From NCBI GenBank assembly GCA_012103315.1, contig WLWZ01000011.1, positions 75,869 through 139,868 of the forward strand: 64,000 nt of DNA, in the 5' to 3' direction. How positions within the stretch are numbered: the stretch's first letter is position 1; every line of letters begins with the position of its first letter. This DNA comes from Alphaproteobacteria bacterium. GTDB lineage: Bacteria; Pseudomonadota; Alphaproteobacteria; MPNO01; UBA2964. The position numbers and the translations under genes are program-made. Under the pieces are notes generated by a model. The model was given only the letters and a program-made list of their open reading frames with translations. It searched no databases and was not told the origin of the DNA. Below, piece by piece: positions 9,006 through 17,735 of this stretch.

Positions 9006-9086
9006 TTTCGTCAAACGTTAACACAGCCTTTACGCTGACCCGATATAATCCGCCAATAGTTCCAGTTTAGTGGTGGCGCCCCAGTT

Positions 9087-9368
9087 ATGGCCGTGTATAG
9101 AAAATCCTTTATGATCGTCCCAACAGTGTTAGCAGCGTCGGTTCTGATGTCCGCCTGTTCCAATCCATATCTAGAGAGATTTCGCGCTGAGTTCGGCTGG
9201 ACCGAAGGACGCATGACTGAAGATGGATGGCTGAAAAGCCGAGAAATTCCACCAGATGCAATTTACTGCTACAAAACTTTGGCGAAGCCTAACTGCTTCA
9301 AGACGCCAAAGCATGGTCAGGAACACCGGTTGATCAGCGAATTTGAAAACGCTTACAAAGCAAAGTAA
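9087..9368 (+). CDS. Small putative lipoprotein
   Basis: A 93-residue protein with an N-terminal signal (KSFMIVPTVLAASVLMSAC) ending in a lipobox-like VLMSAC, so it is probably anchored in a membrane after cleavage before Cys. The mature part is about 70 residues, contains Cys residues in YCYKTL and PNCFKT that could form a disulfide, and has no domain I recognise. A start at the Met at 9111 is also possible and would give a shorter signal peptide. It follows asnB by 81 bases and may be transcribed with the glycan operon or from its own promoter. Confidence 0.65.
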   Translation: MAVYRKSFMIVPTVLAASVLMSACSNPYLERFRAEFGWTEGRMTEDGWLKSREIPPDAIYCYKTLAKPNCFKTPKHGQEHRLISEFENAYKAK

Positions 9369-9406
9369 ACCGCATTAACGCAATCGCAGACGAAGAACGC
9401 GCGTAA

Positions 9407-9646
9407 TTATGCGGCGCGTTGTTGACTCTTAAGCGCCATTAATTTGGCTGCTGCCGCATGGATGAAGTCAATGTTGTGGCGTTTTTCGACGCTTCCCGCA
9501 CCGCCTTGGTTCGTCAAGACGATTTCAAGTGTTTGATATAAACCGCTAGCAGCTTCAACATTACCCTGATTGCAGGCGATATCGAAGGCATCCACAATAT
9601 GGTCGCTGAGACGGCGTTTGAATTCAGGGGTTTGATTGTCTGTCAT
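9407..9646 (-). CDS. Conserved-looking hypothetical small protein
   Basis: A 79-residue cytosolic protein, mostly helical and soluble in character (MTDNQTPEFKRRLSDHIVDA, then an Ala-rich C-terminal helix). It has no signal peptide, no Cys pair pattern and no motif that I can assign. The ATG is preceded by a plausible short purine stretch. It is transcribed opposite to the small lipoprotein, with 38 bases between their ends. I list it because its composition and codon use look like a real gene and no better ORF covers the interval; no function is proposed. Confidence 0.6.
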   Translation of the reverse strand: MTDNQTPEFKRRLSDHIVDAFDIACNQGNVEAASGLYQTLEIVLTNQGGAGSVEKRHNIDFIHAAAAKLMALKSQQRAA

Positions 9647-9839
9647 GGCATTGCCTAAATGTCATTTAACGTTACAAGCATAGTGACAGAATTTGGCTAA
9701 TCAATTGTGAACGGTCTGTGCTGGTGGATTGAGCACTTGGCTCAAACAAGTGAGTGATCTTTCCATTTACGGTTCTGATTAATCTGTCACTATGTTCAAA
9801 AAGCCCGGTTGGGCTGCAGAAATTGAACGGGAGAGGCAT

Positions 9840-10367
9840 ATGTCAGAATTACCAAAAATGAGTTTTGGGCATCTCGGGATTGATGTGATCGATATCGATA
9901 AGATGGTGGGGTTCTACACGGACGTGTTGGGCTTCAAAGTAACGGATCGTGGCATGGGTGGCAAAGCCGAACTGGCTTTCCTCAGTCGGAATCCCGAAGA
10001 ACACCATCAGATTGTCATGGCGGCGACCCGCAAGGAAGATGACCGCACAACGATCAATCAGATTTCGTTTCGGGTGGATGAATTCAAAGAAGTGCGTCAG
10101 GCTTATGATCATGCCGTTGCCGCTGGCATCGAGAGGATTGAACCGGTCGATCACGGCTCGGCACTGTCAGTTTATTTCCCTGATCCTGAAGGCAACCGGA
10201 TCGAGGTCTATATGGCGACACCGTGGTATATCGCGCAGCCGCATCGCCAGTTGATTGATTTCGATAAGACGGATGAAGAAGTCTGGAAGGCTTGCGAGGA
10301 TAAATGTCTCGCCGACCCGACCTATCAACCGATGGATGAGTGGAAGGCCGAGTTCGCCGCTTCCTGA
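9840..10367 (+). CDS. VOC-family (glyoxalase/bleomycin resistance/dioxygenase) protein
   Basis: A 175-residue vicinal-oxygen-chelate protein. The start at 9840 is preferred over the longer frame at 9792 because GGGAGAGG stands just upstream and the fold begins directly after it (MSFGHLGIDVIDIDKMVGFY). The expected metal ligands are His in FGHLGI, His in the EEHHQIVM segment and Glu in RIEVYMATPW. The C-terminal extension after TPW is charged and helical. VOC enzymes include ring-cleavage dioxygenases, glyoxalases and epimerases; this one resembles catechol 2,3-dioxygenase-like members but the substrate is not known. Its 3' end overlaps the convergent nitronate monooxygenase gene by 43 bases. 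Confidence 0.8.
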   Translation: MSELPKMSFGHLGIDVIDIDKMVGFYTDVLGFKVTDRGMGGKAELAFLSRNPEEHHQIVMAATRKEDDRTTINQISFRVDEFKEVRQAYDHAVAAGIERIEPVDHGSALSVYFPDPEGNRIEVYMATPWYIAQPHRQLIDFDKTDEEVWKACEDKCLADPTYQPMDEWKAEFAAS

Positions 10368-11413
10368 TATTCCGCGACGATTGTCTCGATAAGTTCAGCA
10401 GCGGGAAGGCCACGGCTGAGTGAGGCCGCTTGGCCGCACCACATCGACATGAAATCAGTATCGTTGGCTTCGGCCGCTGCCTTGCGCAGCGTTCCTGTCA
10501 GGCTGTTCTGTAGTGGGAAAGGTAGGATCGGCGCATTTGAGGATTCCATCTCGTTGATATAGCGATTGCGCAGCCCTCGTGCCGGCCGGCCTGAGAATGT
10601 TTTAGTCACTGTTGTCGTGTCGTCTTCAGCATTGAGCAACGCTTGCTTGTAAGAAGGGTGAACGCCTGCTTCCGGACAGCTCAAAAACGCAGTCCCCATC
10701 TGCACACCGCAGGCGCCGAGTGCCAGCGCAGCTGCCAGCCCGCGTCCATCCATGATTCCGCCGCCGGCAATTACTGGCGTCGAGAGCGTGCTGGTGAGTT
10801 GCGAGACGAGACTCATCGTGCCGGTCATCGAGTCTTCCCAATCACCGATCCAGGTGCCCCGGTGACCGCCAGCCTCGCCACCCTGCGCGATAATGAAATC
10901 GATGCCTGAGGATTCTGCCACATGTCCCTCGGCCACGGAGGTTACCGACGTAACGGTGACGATCCCTGCAGCTTTTAAGTCGTCGACAGCAGATTGCGGC
11001 CAGAGCCCCATATGAAACGAGCAGAGCTTGATGCCGCTCTCAATCACGGCGGCGATCTGTTCATCGAAGTCGGGCATGACGTTGGCAACCGAGTCCGGCA
11101 CTGGCGCACCGAACTGCGCGAAATACTCGGCAATGGCTGCTGTCGCGGCAGCGGTTTCCTCTTCAGTGACGGTTGGGTCTTCTGGAATAAACAGGTTAAT
11201 GCCAAAGCCTTTATTCGTCCGGCTTTGTAGTTCACCTGCCGTGGCCCGGATCGCTGTGCCATCGAGATAGGCAGCACCGAATTGGCCAAACCCACCGGCG
11301 TCTGAAACAGCACTCACCAACTCCGGCGTTGTCGGCCCGCCGGCCATCGGCGCGAGCAGGATCGGAATATCAATGCCTAGCGCATCAGTGAGAGGGGTGG
11401 AGAAGGAGATCAT
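10325..11413 (-). CDS. Nitronate monooxygenase / 2-nitropropane dioxygenase family flavoprotein
   Basis: A 362-residue FMN-dependent TIM-barrel oxidoreductase of the NMO/NPD family. Diagnostic blocks are the N-terminal IPILLAPMAGGPTTPELVSA, the FMN phosphate-binding IIAQGGEAGGHRG near residue 180, and PVIAGGGIMDGRGLAAALALGACGVQMGTAF. The His in GGHRG is the conserved catalytic residue. The enzyme oxidises alkyl nitronates or related compounds such as propionate 3-nitronate. It is cytosolic and appears monocistronic. The last 43 bases are shared tail-to-tail with the VOC gene on the other strand, so the two mRNAs overlap. Confidence 0.88.
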   Translation of the reverse strand: MISFSTPLTDALGIDIPILLAPMAGGPTTPELVSAVSDAGGFGQFGAAYLDGTAIRATAGELQSRTNKGFGINLFIPEDPTVTEEETAAATAAIAEYFAQFGAPVPDSVANVMPDFDEQIAAVIESGIKLCSFHMGLWPQSAVDDLKAAGIVTVTSVTSVAEGHVAESSGIDFIIAQGGEAGGHRGTWIGDWEDSMTGTMSLVSQLTSTLSTPVIAGGGIMDGRGLAAALALGACGVQMGTAFLSCPEAGVHPSYKQALLNAEDDTTTVTKTFSGRPARGLRNRYINEMESSNAPILPFPLQNSLTGTLRKAAAEANDTDFMSMWCGQAASLSRGLPAAELIETIVAEYQEAANSAFHSSIG

Positions 11414-11505
11414 GAAGAGGAAAGTAAAGAAGTGCTGTTTAAAAGGAAATGGTCTGTAATCTTAAGTGCTATCGATATTTTCTGACAGCCACTATCTAAC
11501 TCTTC

Positions 11506-12252
11506 TTACAAGCATGCCCGCCCTTGCTTCTTTTTCCATTGAGAGACTAGGTTTTCACCCAACTTTACAACTCTAGCTCGGCTCAGCACCATATGATCAT
11601 GGAACTCATGTTCAATTCTTGCCTTCCAAACGAGCTTGTGACGACCAGATGTACATTCGTAAAGTAGACGCGCCCATTTATAGGATTTAGCGAAATATGA
11701 AATTCGTTTGTCTCGTTCATTTTTTTCTCGCAAGTCATCCGCTGAAATAAAGTAAAAGAGAAACAATTGTTCCTGGGCAGGTAAATGCCCAAGATTTGCC
11801 GCCTCATCGATAAGCTGCCACCCTCTGGCTTCGTTCCTCGGGACTTTATTAGCGCCCCCTCTATAATAAATTCCCAGATGGAATTTTCCTGCCGCTGAGC
11901 CTTCTTTTGCAGACGTTTTTAACATCGCAATCCCACGTTCTTTATCTCTTGGCATGGACCCCCATCCTCGCGCCGCGGAACCCCTTCTACCGTTAATACC
12001 AAAAAATTCCCGTGCCAACACAAGTCCGACATATGCTTGCGCGTCCGGATCCTTCTTTTCAGCGTAAGGCAATAGTATTCTATAGGCTTTCGGGATGTTG
12101 TTGTTATAAGCCTTCTTGCCTTCCGCGATCGCTATATCGCGCTCGCTTAAAGGCTCTTCCATTCCGATAAGTTTTTGCAGGTCGCCTGTCGCGGCACCGG
12201 CGATTACAACAACAGAAGCGGCTATTAATGAGATGCCCAAAGTGCGTTTCAA
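11506..12252 (-). CDS. Sel1-repeat secreted or periplasmic protein
   Basis: The frame is open up to an ATG at 12294, but I prefer the TTG at 12252: it begins a clear signal peptide (LKRTLGISLIAASVVVIAGA), and GGAGGA, formed by the last two codons of the upstream GFA gene, lies at the right distance. That gives 248 residues. The mature part holds Sel1/TPR-like repeats, for example AYVGLVLAREFFG, AAGKFHLGIYYRGGANKVP and EARGWQLIDEAANLGHLPAQ. The C-terminal 80 residues are basic and unassigned. Sel1 proteins are scaffolds for protein contacts. It starts two bases after the GFA stop, so the two genes are translationally coupled, though no functional link is evident. Confidence 0.75.
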   Translation of the reverse strand: MKRTLGISLIAASVVVIAGAATGDLQKLIGMEEPLSERDIAIAEGKKAYNNNIPKAYRILLPYAEKKDPDAQAYVGLVLAREFFGINGRRGSAARGWGSMPRDKERGIAMLKTSAKEGSAAGKFHLGIYYRGGANKVPRNEARGWQLIDEAANLGHLPAQEQLFLFYFISADDLREKNERDKRISYFAKSYKWARLLYECTSGRHKLVWKARIEHEFHDHMVLSRARVVKLGENLVSQWKKKQGRACL

Positions 12253-12253
12253 A

Positions 12254-12742
12254 TCACTCCTCCAACAGTCCATGCCGCTTATGCCAGTCTTCAATACCTT
12301 CGTCGGGGTACTGATCGAACTGTTTATCGCTATCGGGGATATCTGCCCATGGCACCTTGTGTTCGACCATCATGTGACGGGTTTCAGGTGGGGTCGGTAG
12401 TGGTGTGTCGATGGCCGAGGCAAACGGGTAAAACCACTGGCCGTGCTTGGCGTTATAATTCCACAGCGTCGTGCTGCAATGGCTGCAGAAGCTGCGGCGT
12501 GAGAAGCCAAGCCCGTCTTCCTCATAGACATCGCGGTCATTCTTGGCGCAGCGATAGACCTTGATGTGTTCCTCGCCTTCGATTTTCAGCGTGTCGTATT
12601 CCGCCATGATGTTGATCGTATAGCCGCCGCCACCAGCGAGCTTACGACAGACCGAGCAATAGCAACGGTTAAATGGGTAGGGGGTTCGGGAGTCGCAGCT
12701 GAACTTTACCTTGCCGCAATGGCATGAGCCTTCGAGATGCAT
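12254..12742 (-). CDS. GFA-family (Gfa-like, CENP-V fold) zinc protein
   Basis: A 162-residue protein of the family named after glutathione-dependent formaldehyde-activating enzyme. The zinc ligands are visible: CHCG near residue 8, CYCSVC near residue 28, and CSHC near residue 85 followed by TTLWNYN. Members bind zinc, and in the founding example glutathione; most have no proven reaction, so the formaldehyde role should not be assumed. It is cytosolic. The gene is upstream of, and coupled to, the Sel1 gene. The upstream spacer contains REP-like palindromes. Confidence 0.85.
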   Translation of the reverse strand: MHLEGSCHCGKVKFSCDSRTPYPFNRCYCSVCRKLAGGGGYTINIMAEYDTLKIEGEEHIKVYRCAKNDRDVYEEDGLGFSRRSFCSHCSTTLWNYNAKHGQWFYPFASAIDTPLPTPPETRHMMVEHKVPWADIPDSDKQFDQYPDEGIEDWHKRHGLLEE

Positions 12743-13134
12743 GGTTGTTCTCCGAAGTGATTACGTCGGTTGATTGTGACAGCGCTTCTTCATTCCGCCA
12801 ACAAGATTGCTCAGCGGAAACATGGATCCCGCATCACGTGCGGGATGACAGTTAGGGCCCGTGCGGGATGACGAGTGGAAGTAAGTAGGATGACGGCGGA
12901 AGTTGCTGTGTAACAAAGTGTGGTGGGAAAAGGTTGATACAGCGTTCGTTTGTCACCCCGGACCTTCGTTTGCTCCACGACCTCAGCCGGGGTCCATCTT
13001 GCGGTGGTGAACAGCATCAGAACGGGGACGTTAACCAGTTCTTTACCATTCCTAAGTTTTCATAAAGACTGGGATCACGCGGTTCTTATCGCGTATTGGG
13101 GAGAGCCTGCGCTGAGCAGGTATGGGAGGAAGCG
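12743..13134. other. Non-coding spacer between GFA gene and cckA
   Basis: About 390 bases between divergent genes. No convincing protein gene is present; the ORFs here overlap palindromic repeats and have no family resemblance. The spacer holds the REP-like elements described separately and should contain the cckA promoter, although I cannot point to a clear -35/-10 pair. Confidence 0.6.
12826..12993. repeat. REP-like palindromic intergenic repeats
   Basis: A perfect 8-bp stem ATCCCGCA / TGCGGGAT with a five-base loop lies at 12826-12846 and is followed by GAC. The same GTGCGGGATGACG arm recurs at 12861-12873, and GGATGACGG again near 12889. A second palindrome pairs ACCCCGG (12955-12961) with CCGGGGT (12987-12993) and is bordered by TGTC and CCAT. 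The border words (TGGATCC or GGTCCAT outside, GATGAC or GTCA on the other side) are shared by the two units, so they look like copies of one dispersed extragenic family. No other copy was noticed in this window. Confidence 0.65.
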
Positions 13135-15603
13135 TTGCCGTCAGTATTTCGGCAGAGATTTAATCTGTTTTCTATTTCGGGTTTCGTGTTGGCGTTGCAC
13201 CTTGTGCCAATGCCGGTGTGTGCTGCTGAGTTACCCGGCACACCTTTGCCAGGTTCCGGGTGGGCCGCGTTGTCAGTCGTTGTATTGGCGGTTGTTACGT
13301 TGACCTGGTACCGGATGCGTTTCAAAGAGGCGCAGAAAGCCGCTGCGCTGCATAGCGCCGCGCTGGATTCCTTGGGCCACGCTGTTTTGCTGGCTGACCG
13401 ACAAGGCCAATACGTGCTGTCAAATAATGAATGGCGGTCGCGCATTTCCAGCACCCGCGGTTTGGTTGGTCTCAAAAGTATGCTGTTTGATGAAGAAGAA
13501 AACCGGCATGCTTTGCAGGAACTCGAAATAGCAGCAGCGGCGCAAGAATCTGCGCAGCGTGACATCGCAATTTTTGACGACAAGGGACACAAGACCTGGT
13601 GTCGCCTGTCGATTTGTCCGGTTGCGGATGACCCGACCCTAATCTTGTGGTCTTTAGCAGATGCCGAGGTCCGCAATGCGGTCGAATCAGCAATCAGTGT
13701 TGAACAGGGGCTGCTAACGGATTTTCTGAATGAATTTCCGATTGGGTTTTTCTCGGTGGATGAGCAAGGCAAGTTTGTACAAGCAAACGCAACATTTGCG
13801 GCGTGGCTTGCAACAACACCAGAGCAGCTCGTTGGTGGCAGTAAGAAGTTAGCCGATTATTTTGCTGATAGCGCTAACGCCCAATCAAGCATGCCGTGGA
13901 GTCTGCTGCCATCTCATGATGCTGCCGGCTGTACCGAATTAGATTTCGTGGCTGATGATGGTCGTCGGTTTGACGCCTTTGCCGCGCAGACGCTGGTACG
14001 GGATGGCTCGGGCCTGAGAACCCGCTCTTTGATACGTGATTTATCCAGCGAACGGGACATTACGTCAGCATTGCGCGCTGCCGAGGACCGGTTCCAGAGA
14101 CTGTTTGATGCGGCTCCTGTAGGTATTGCGCTGCTTGATACGAAAGGCGTTGTGACAGATTGTTCTGCTGTCTTTGCAGAAATGGCGGGCAAATCCGAGC
14201 CAGAGGTCGAACACAATGATCTTTGGCTTTGCGCAACTGTGGATGATCGTGACCGGCTGCGCCGTTGGGTTACCAATGCGATGGAATCTGACGATATTAT
14301 CCCGCTTCAGATTACGCTGGATGGGCCTAGTGCAATGGTCGCCGCATTTTTCGGCCGACGCTATGACGCTGACGACGGTAGTCCTGGCGGGCTCGTGGTG
14401 CATGCTTTTGATCAGACTGAGCAACGCAGCCTTGAGGAACAATTTATTCAGTCCCAAAAGATGGATTTGGTCGGACAGCTCGCCGGTGGGGTGGCGCATG
14501 ACTTTAACAATTTACTGACGGCGATGATCGGGTTTTGCGATCTGCTTTTGCAACGGCATTCACCAAAGGATCAATCTTTTGCCGATATCATGCAGATTAA
14601 GCAGAACGGTAACCGTGCCGCTAACCTGGTTCGCCAGCTCTTGGCGTTTTCCCGCCAACAAACCTTGCAGCCGCGGGTCCTGAATATCACAGACGTTCTC
14701 GCAGAACTGTCGCATCTTCTACGACGTCTCATTGGTGCTGATATCGAACTGGAGATGGTTCATGGTCGTGACCTGTGGCAGGTCAAAGTTGATGAAAGCC
14801 AGATGGAACAGGTGATCATTAATTTGGTCGTGAATGCCCGCGATGTTGTTGAAGCGGGCGGCAAGGTCTCTATCCGTACTAATAATATGTCGCGGCAAGA
14901 AAGCGCAAAAGCGCGTCATCAGTCCCTCCCTAATGGTGATTATGTTGTGCTTGAAGTGGCAGATACTGGCACCGGTATCCCAAAGGAAATTGTCGATAAA
15001 ATTTTTGAGCCATTCTTTACGACTAAAGAGGTCGGTTCAGGCACGGGGCTGGGGCTTTCAACGGTCTATGGCATTATCCGTCAGACCGGTGGCCATATAT
15101 TCGTCGATTCAAAGGTCGATGAAGGGACTTGTTTCACGATTTATCTACCCCAGCACATCGCGACCGCTGACGATTTTGTTGATGGCGTCGCAGAAGAGGT
15201 CGCACCACCTCCGCAACAGGATTTGACCGGCGCGGGAACCGTCATGTTGGTCGAGGACGAAGATGCGGTCCGAATGTTTGGTGCTCGTGCGCTCCGCAAT
15301 AAAGGCTATACGGTTGTTGAGGCCGGTAGCGGCGAAGAGGCTCTCGAATTGTTGGTGCAAGAGGGCGACAGCATCGACGTCTTGGTTACCGATGTCGTTA
15401 TGCCTGGACTGGATGGCCCGGCAATGATCCGTAAGGTACGCGAGACGCACGCTGATATGAAAGTTGTGTTCATATCGGGTTATACAGAAGATTCATTCCG
15501 CAAGCGTCTGGACGTTGCCGAAGATATCCATTTTTTACCAAAACCATTCACGTTGCAGCAGCTTGCCAGCAAAGTGAAGGAGATTATGGCTGAGGAGGTT
15601 TAA
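13135..15603 (+). CDS. cckA: CckA-type hybrid histidine kinase
   Basis: The start is placed at TTG 13135, behind GGGAGGAAGCG; a longer frame from TTG 13096 lacks such a site. The product is about 822 residues. Two N-terminal hydrophobic segments ([14 protein letters not shown] and [15 protein letters not shown]) anchor it in the inner membrane. PAS-like domains follow (one includes [16 protein letters not shown]), then HisKA with [20 protein letters not shown], a block nearly diagnostic of Cck[21 protein letters not shown], and an HATPase domain ([26 protein letters not shown]). The receiver has [11 protein letters not shown], the phospho-Asp in [11 protein letters not shown] and the Lys in LPKPFT. 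In alphaproteobacteria CckA feeds ChpT and then CtrA, controlling cell cycle or motility genes, and can act as kinase or phosphatase. ChpT and CtrA are not in the window. Confidence 0.9.
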   Translation: MPSVFRQRFNLFSISGFVLALHLVPMPVCAAELPGTPLPGSGWAALSVVVLAVVTLTWYRMRFKEAQKAAALHSAALDSLGHAVLLADRQGQYVLSNNEWRSRISSTRGLVGLKSMLFDEEENRHALQELEIAAAAQESAQRDIAIFDDKGHKTWCRLSICPVADDPTLILWSLADAEVRNAVESAISVEQGLLTDFLNEFPIGFFSVDEQGKFVQANATFAAWLATTPEQLVGGSKKLADYFADSANAQSSMPWSLLPSHDAAGCTELDFVADDGRRFDAFAAQTLVRDGSGLRTRSLIRDLSSERDITSALRAAEDRFQRLFDAAPVGIALLDTKGVVTDCSAVFAEMAGKSEPEVEHNDLWLCATVDDRDRLRRWVTNAMESDDIIPLQITLDGPSAMVAAFFGRRYDADDGSPGGLVVHAFDQTEQRSLEEQFIQSQKMDLVGQLAGGVAHDFNNLLTAMIGFCDLLLQRHSPKDQSFADIMQIKQNGNRAANLVRQLLAFSRQQTLQPRVLNITDVLAELSHLLRRLIGADIELEMVHGRDLWQVKVDESQMEQVIINLVVNARDVVEAGGKVSIRTNNMSRQESAKARHQSLPNGDYVVLEVADTGTGIPKEIVDKIFEPFFTTKEVGSGTGLGLSTVYGIIRQTGGHIFVDSKVDEGTCFTIYLPQHIATADDFVDGVAEEVAPPPQQDLTGAGTVMLVEDEDAVRMFGARALRNKGYTVVEAGSGEEALELLVQEGDSIDVLVTDVVMPGLDGPAMIRKVRETHADMKVVFISGYTEDSFRKRLDVAEDIHFLPKPFTLQQLASKVKEIMAEEV

Positions 15604-15614
15604 TCGCAGGGTCA

Positions 15615-16229
15615 ATGTTGAAACGGGCAATAATCCTTCTATTTGGCGCTATTATTTCGATTGCCCCTACGGGTGTTTCTGCGGACGACTACGCTGTGTG
15701 GGAGAAATCCTACGACAAGGATGGTCAGCGATATATTCCCGTTGCGTTGTGGAACGGTGGGCCGTGGGATGGCCGTCATATGATCACATTGCCAACGGTA
15801 GACCTGACATTCGGACGACGCGACAATAAAAGAATCGTCGGACCACGATCATGGACGCATAAAGTCTCCGGCAAAGAATACCGAATCTATGAACGGCACA
15901 ATCGAAGCAAAGTGCAGTATTTTACCGTGAATCGTAAAAAAGATGGATTGGGGCGTGTCTATGACAATCGCTATCCTCGTTACTGTCCCGATGAGGTGAA
16001 GTTTCCGCTTGGGTGGTGGAAGCAAGGTGAAAAACGGGTCTACGATATTGATTGCGATGGCCGGAAACGGCATATCGAGGTGACAATTACCAAACTCAAT
16101 TTTACGTATGACGACATACCGCATTCCCTGGAGATTCATTGGAAACTCGGGGACGGGTCGAAACGTGGCGGTAATAATGTTTATACCTACAGCCCCGGCA
16201 AAGGGCTGGTTGACGTCACCCAAAACTAG
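15615..16229 (+). CDS. Secreted hypothetical protein
   Basis: A 204-residue protein with a clear signal peptide (MLKRAIILLFGAIISIAP, cleavage probably after VSA near residue 23). The mature part is rich in aromatic and basic residues, with short beta-like stretches (YIPVALWNGGPWDGRHMITL; YRIYERHNRSKVQYFTVN) and two Cys in RYCPDEVKF and YDIDCDGRK that could pair. No family was recognised. It begins 11 bases after cckA and may be co-transcribed with it, but its location and composition point to the periplasm or cell surface rather than to signalling. Confidence 0.65.
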   Translation: MLKRAIILLFGAIISIAPTGVSADDYAVWEKSYDKDGQRYIPVALWNGGPWDGRHMITLPTVDLTFGRRDNKRIVGPRSWTHKVSGKEYRIYERHNRSKVQYFTVNRKKDGLGRVYDNRYPRYCPDEVKFPLGWWKQGEKRVYDIDCDGRKRHIEVTITKLNFTYDDIPHSLEIHWKLGDGSKRGGNNVYTYSPGKGLVDVTQN

Positions 16230-16290
16230 ACAGCCATATCCTTAAGTTTTATCGGGTTACTGAATATGGTAAACGCTCCAAATTTCATGT

Positions 16291-16305
16291 GAACATAGTT
16301 AGAAC
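16291..16305. promoter_or_regulatory. LexA (SOS) operator upstream of recA
   Basis: GAAC at 16291-16294, seven bases, then GAAC at 16302-16305. This is the reverse complement of GTTC-N7-GTTC, the direct-repeat LexA site of alphaproteobacteria. It lies about 130 bases upstream of the recA start, where autoregulated SOS control is expected. Confidence 0.85.
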
Positions 16306-16437
16306 AAATTAGTTTAAATAACTGTTTTTACTGAATAAAAAAATTTTCTTTGAAATGAAAACAAAACATGTACATAGTTGCTCTCACAACGACGTTACGT
16401 TGAACGAATCTGATGGCTGTGAAATAAGGAGAGGGTA

Positions 16438-17523
16438 ATGGCGAATCCGGCATTAAAGCTTGTAGAAAAGGACGGCATGGACAAATCAAAAGCGCTCGAT
16501 GCTGCGCTTCAACAGATCGAACGATCCTACGGTAAAGGCTCTATCATGAAGCTTGGCGAAGGCCAGGTGGTAGAAACCGAAGCGATTTCGACTGGTTCCC
16601 TTGGCCTTGATATCGGGCTCGGTATTGGTGGCCTACCAAAAGGCCGGGTTGTTGAAATTTATGGACCAGAGTCTTCAGGTAAAACAACTCTCGCGCTTCA
16701 TTGTGTTGCCGAAGCGCAAAAGACCGGTGGGCAGTGTGCCTTTATCGATGCTGAACATGCGCTCGACCCTGTTTACGCCCAAAAGCTGGGAGTCGAACTT
16801 GATGATTTGTTGATTTCACAACCTGACGCCGGCGAGCAGGCGTTGGAGATTGCCGACACTTTGGTACGATCAGGCGCTATCGACGTCATCGTCATCGATT
16901 CAGTTGCGGCGTTGGTACCAAAGGCTGAACTCGAAGGTGAAATGGGTGATGCCCATGTTGGTCTGCAAGCTCGATTGATGAGCCAGGCATTACGAAAATT
17001 GACGGGCTCGATTTCGCGATCGCAATGCATGATCATCTTTATCAACCAAATCCGTATGAAAATTGGTGTGATGTTTGGCAACCCTGAAACCACATCAGGC
17101 GGAAATGCGTTGAAGTTTTATTCTTCGGTTCGTCTTGATATCAGACGCATTGGCGCCATTAAGGACCGCGAAGAAATCGTCGGGAACCAAACCCGCGTTA
17201 AAGTGGTAAAAAACAAGGTTGCACCGCCGTTTAAGATCATTGAGTTCGATATCATGTACGGTGAAGGTATCTCCAAGATGGGCGAACTCATCGATTTAGG
17301 TGTTAAAGCCGAAATCGTTGAGAAATCTGGAGCGTGGTTCTCCTATGATAGCCAACGGATTGGTCAGGGACGGGAGAATTCTAAACAATTCCTGCGTGAT
17401 AACCCGGAAATGGCAGAAGAAATAGAACGTAAAATTCGCGAGAGTGCCGGCTTAATAGCTGAGGCGGCTCTCAAAGAAGCCCCTGCTTCAGAAACTGTTG
17501 AAGACGTCGAAGAAGAAGTCTAG
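16438..17523 (+). CDS. recA: Recombinase RecA
   Basis: A 361-residue RecA with all hallmarks: Walker [14 protein letters not shown] near residue 77, the [11 protein letters not shown] block near the N-terminus, Walker [11 protein letters not shown], loop L2 region [15 protein letters not shown] and the interface motif [13 protein letters not shown]. The C-terminal tail is acidic ([10 protein letters not shown]), as usual. RecA polymerises on single-stranded DNA, drives strand exchange and stimulates LexA self-cleavage. AAGGAGAGG precedes the ATG. A LexA box stands upstream and a strong intrinsic terminator follows, so the gene is probably monocistronic and SOS-inducible. Confidence 0.98.
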   Translation: MANPALKLVEKDGMDKSKALDAALQQIERSYGKGSIMKLGEGQVVETEAISTGSLGLDIGLGIGGLPKGRVVEIYGPESSGKTTLALHCVAEAQKTGGQCAFIDAEHALDPVYAQKLGVELDDLLISQPDAGEQALEIADTLVRSGAIDVIVIDSVAALVPKAELEGEMGDAHVGLQARLMSQALRKLTGSISRSQCMIIFINQIRMKIGVMFGNPETTSGGNALKFYSSVRLDIRRIGAIKDREEIVGNQTRVKVVKNKVAPPFKIIEFDIMYGEGISKMGELIDLGVKAEIVEKSGAWFSYDSQRIGQGRENSKQFLRDNPEMAEEIERKIRESAGLIAEAALKEAPASETVEDVEEEV

Positions 17524-17566
17524 GCGTCCTTTAGAACCCCCTGATCCTCCCCCGGATCAAAACCCC

Positions 17567-17611
17567 GGGGCGCGGCGAGGTTTATGACACCTTACCGCGC
17601 CCCTTTTCTTT
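17567..17611 (+). terminator. Intrinsic terminator after recA
   Basis: GGGGCGCGG (17567-17575) pairs perfectly with CCGCGCCCC (17595-17603), and TTTTCTTT follows. It sits 44 bases after the recA stop. Confidence 0.88.
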
Positions 17612-17735
17612 GCCTTCAGAATGCGGACAATCAACGTCATCGACGTGGTAGTGCCTTGTTCTGGACAGGGTGTGACAGCGTCGTTAATACTCTCGCGGTT
17701 CGACGCAATGTTGCGTCATTAGGGGCAAAGGTACG

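Noticed and set aside
12950..13303. ORF of 117 codons overlapping the start of cckA
   Set aside because: It runs through REP-like palindromes and then reads out of frame through the clear cckA coding sequence.
16360..16385. Second LexA box near GTACATAGTTGCTC
   Set aside because: The half-sites do not match GAAC or GTTC; only the spacing recalls the first box.
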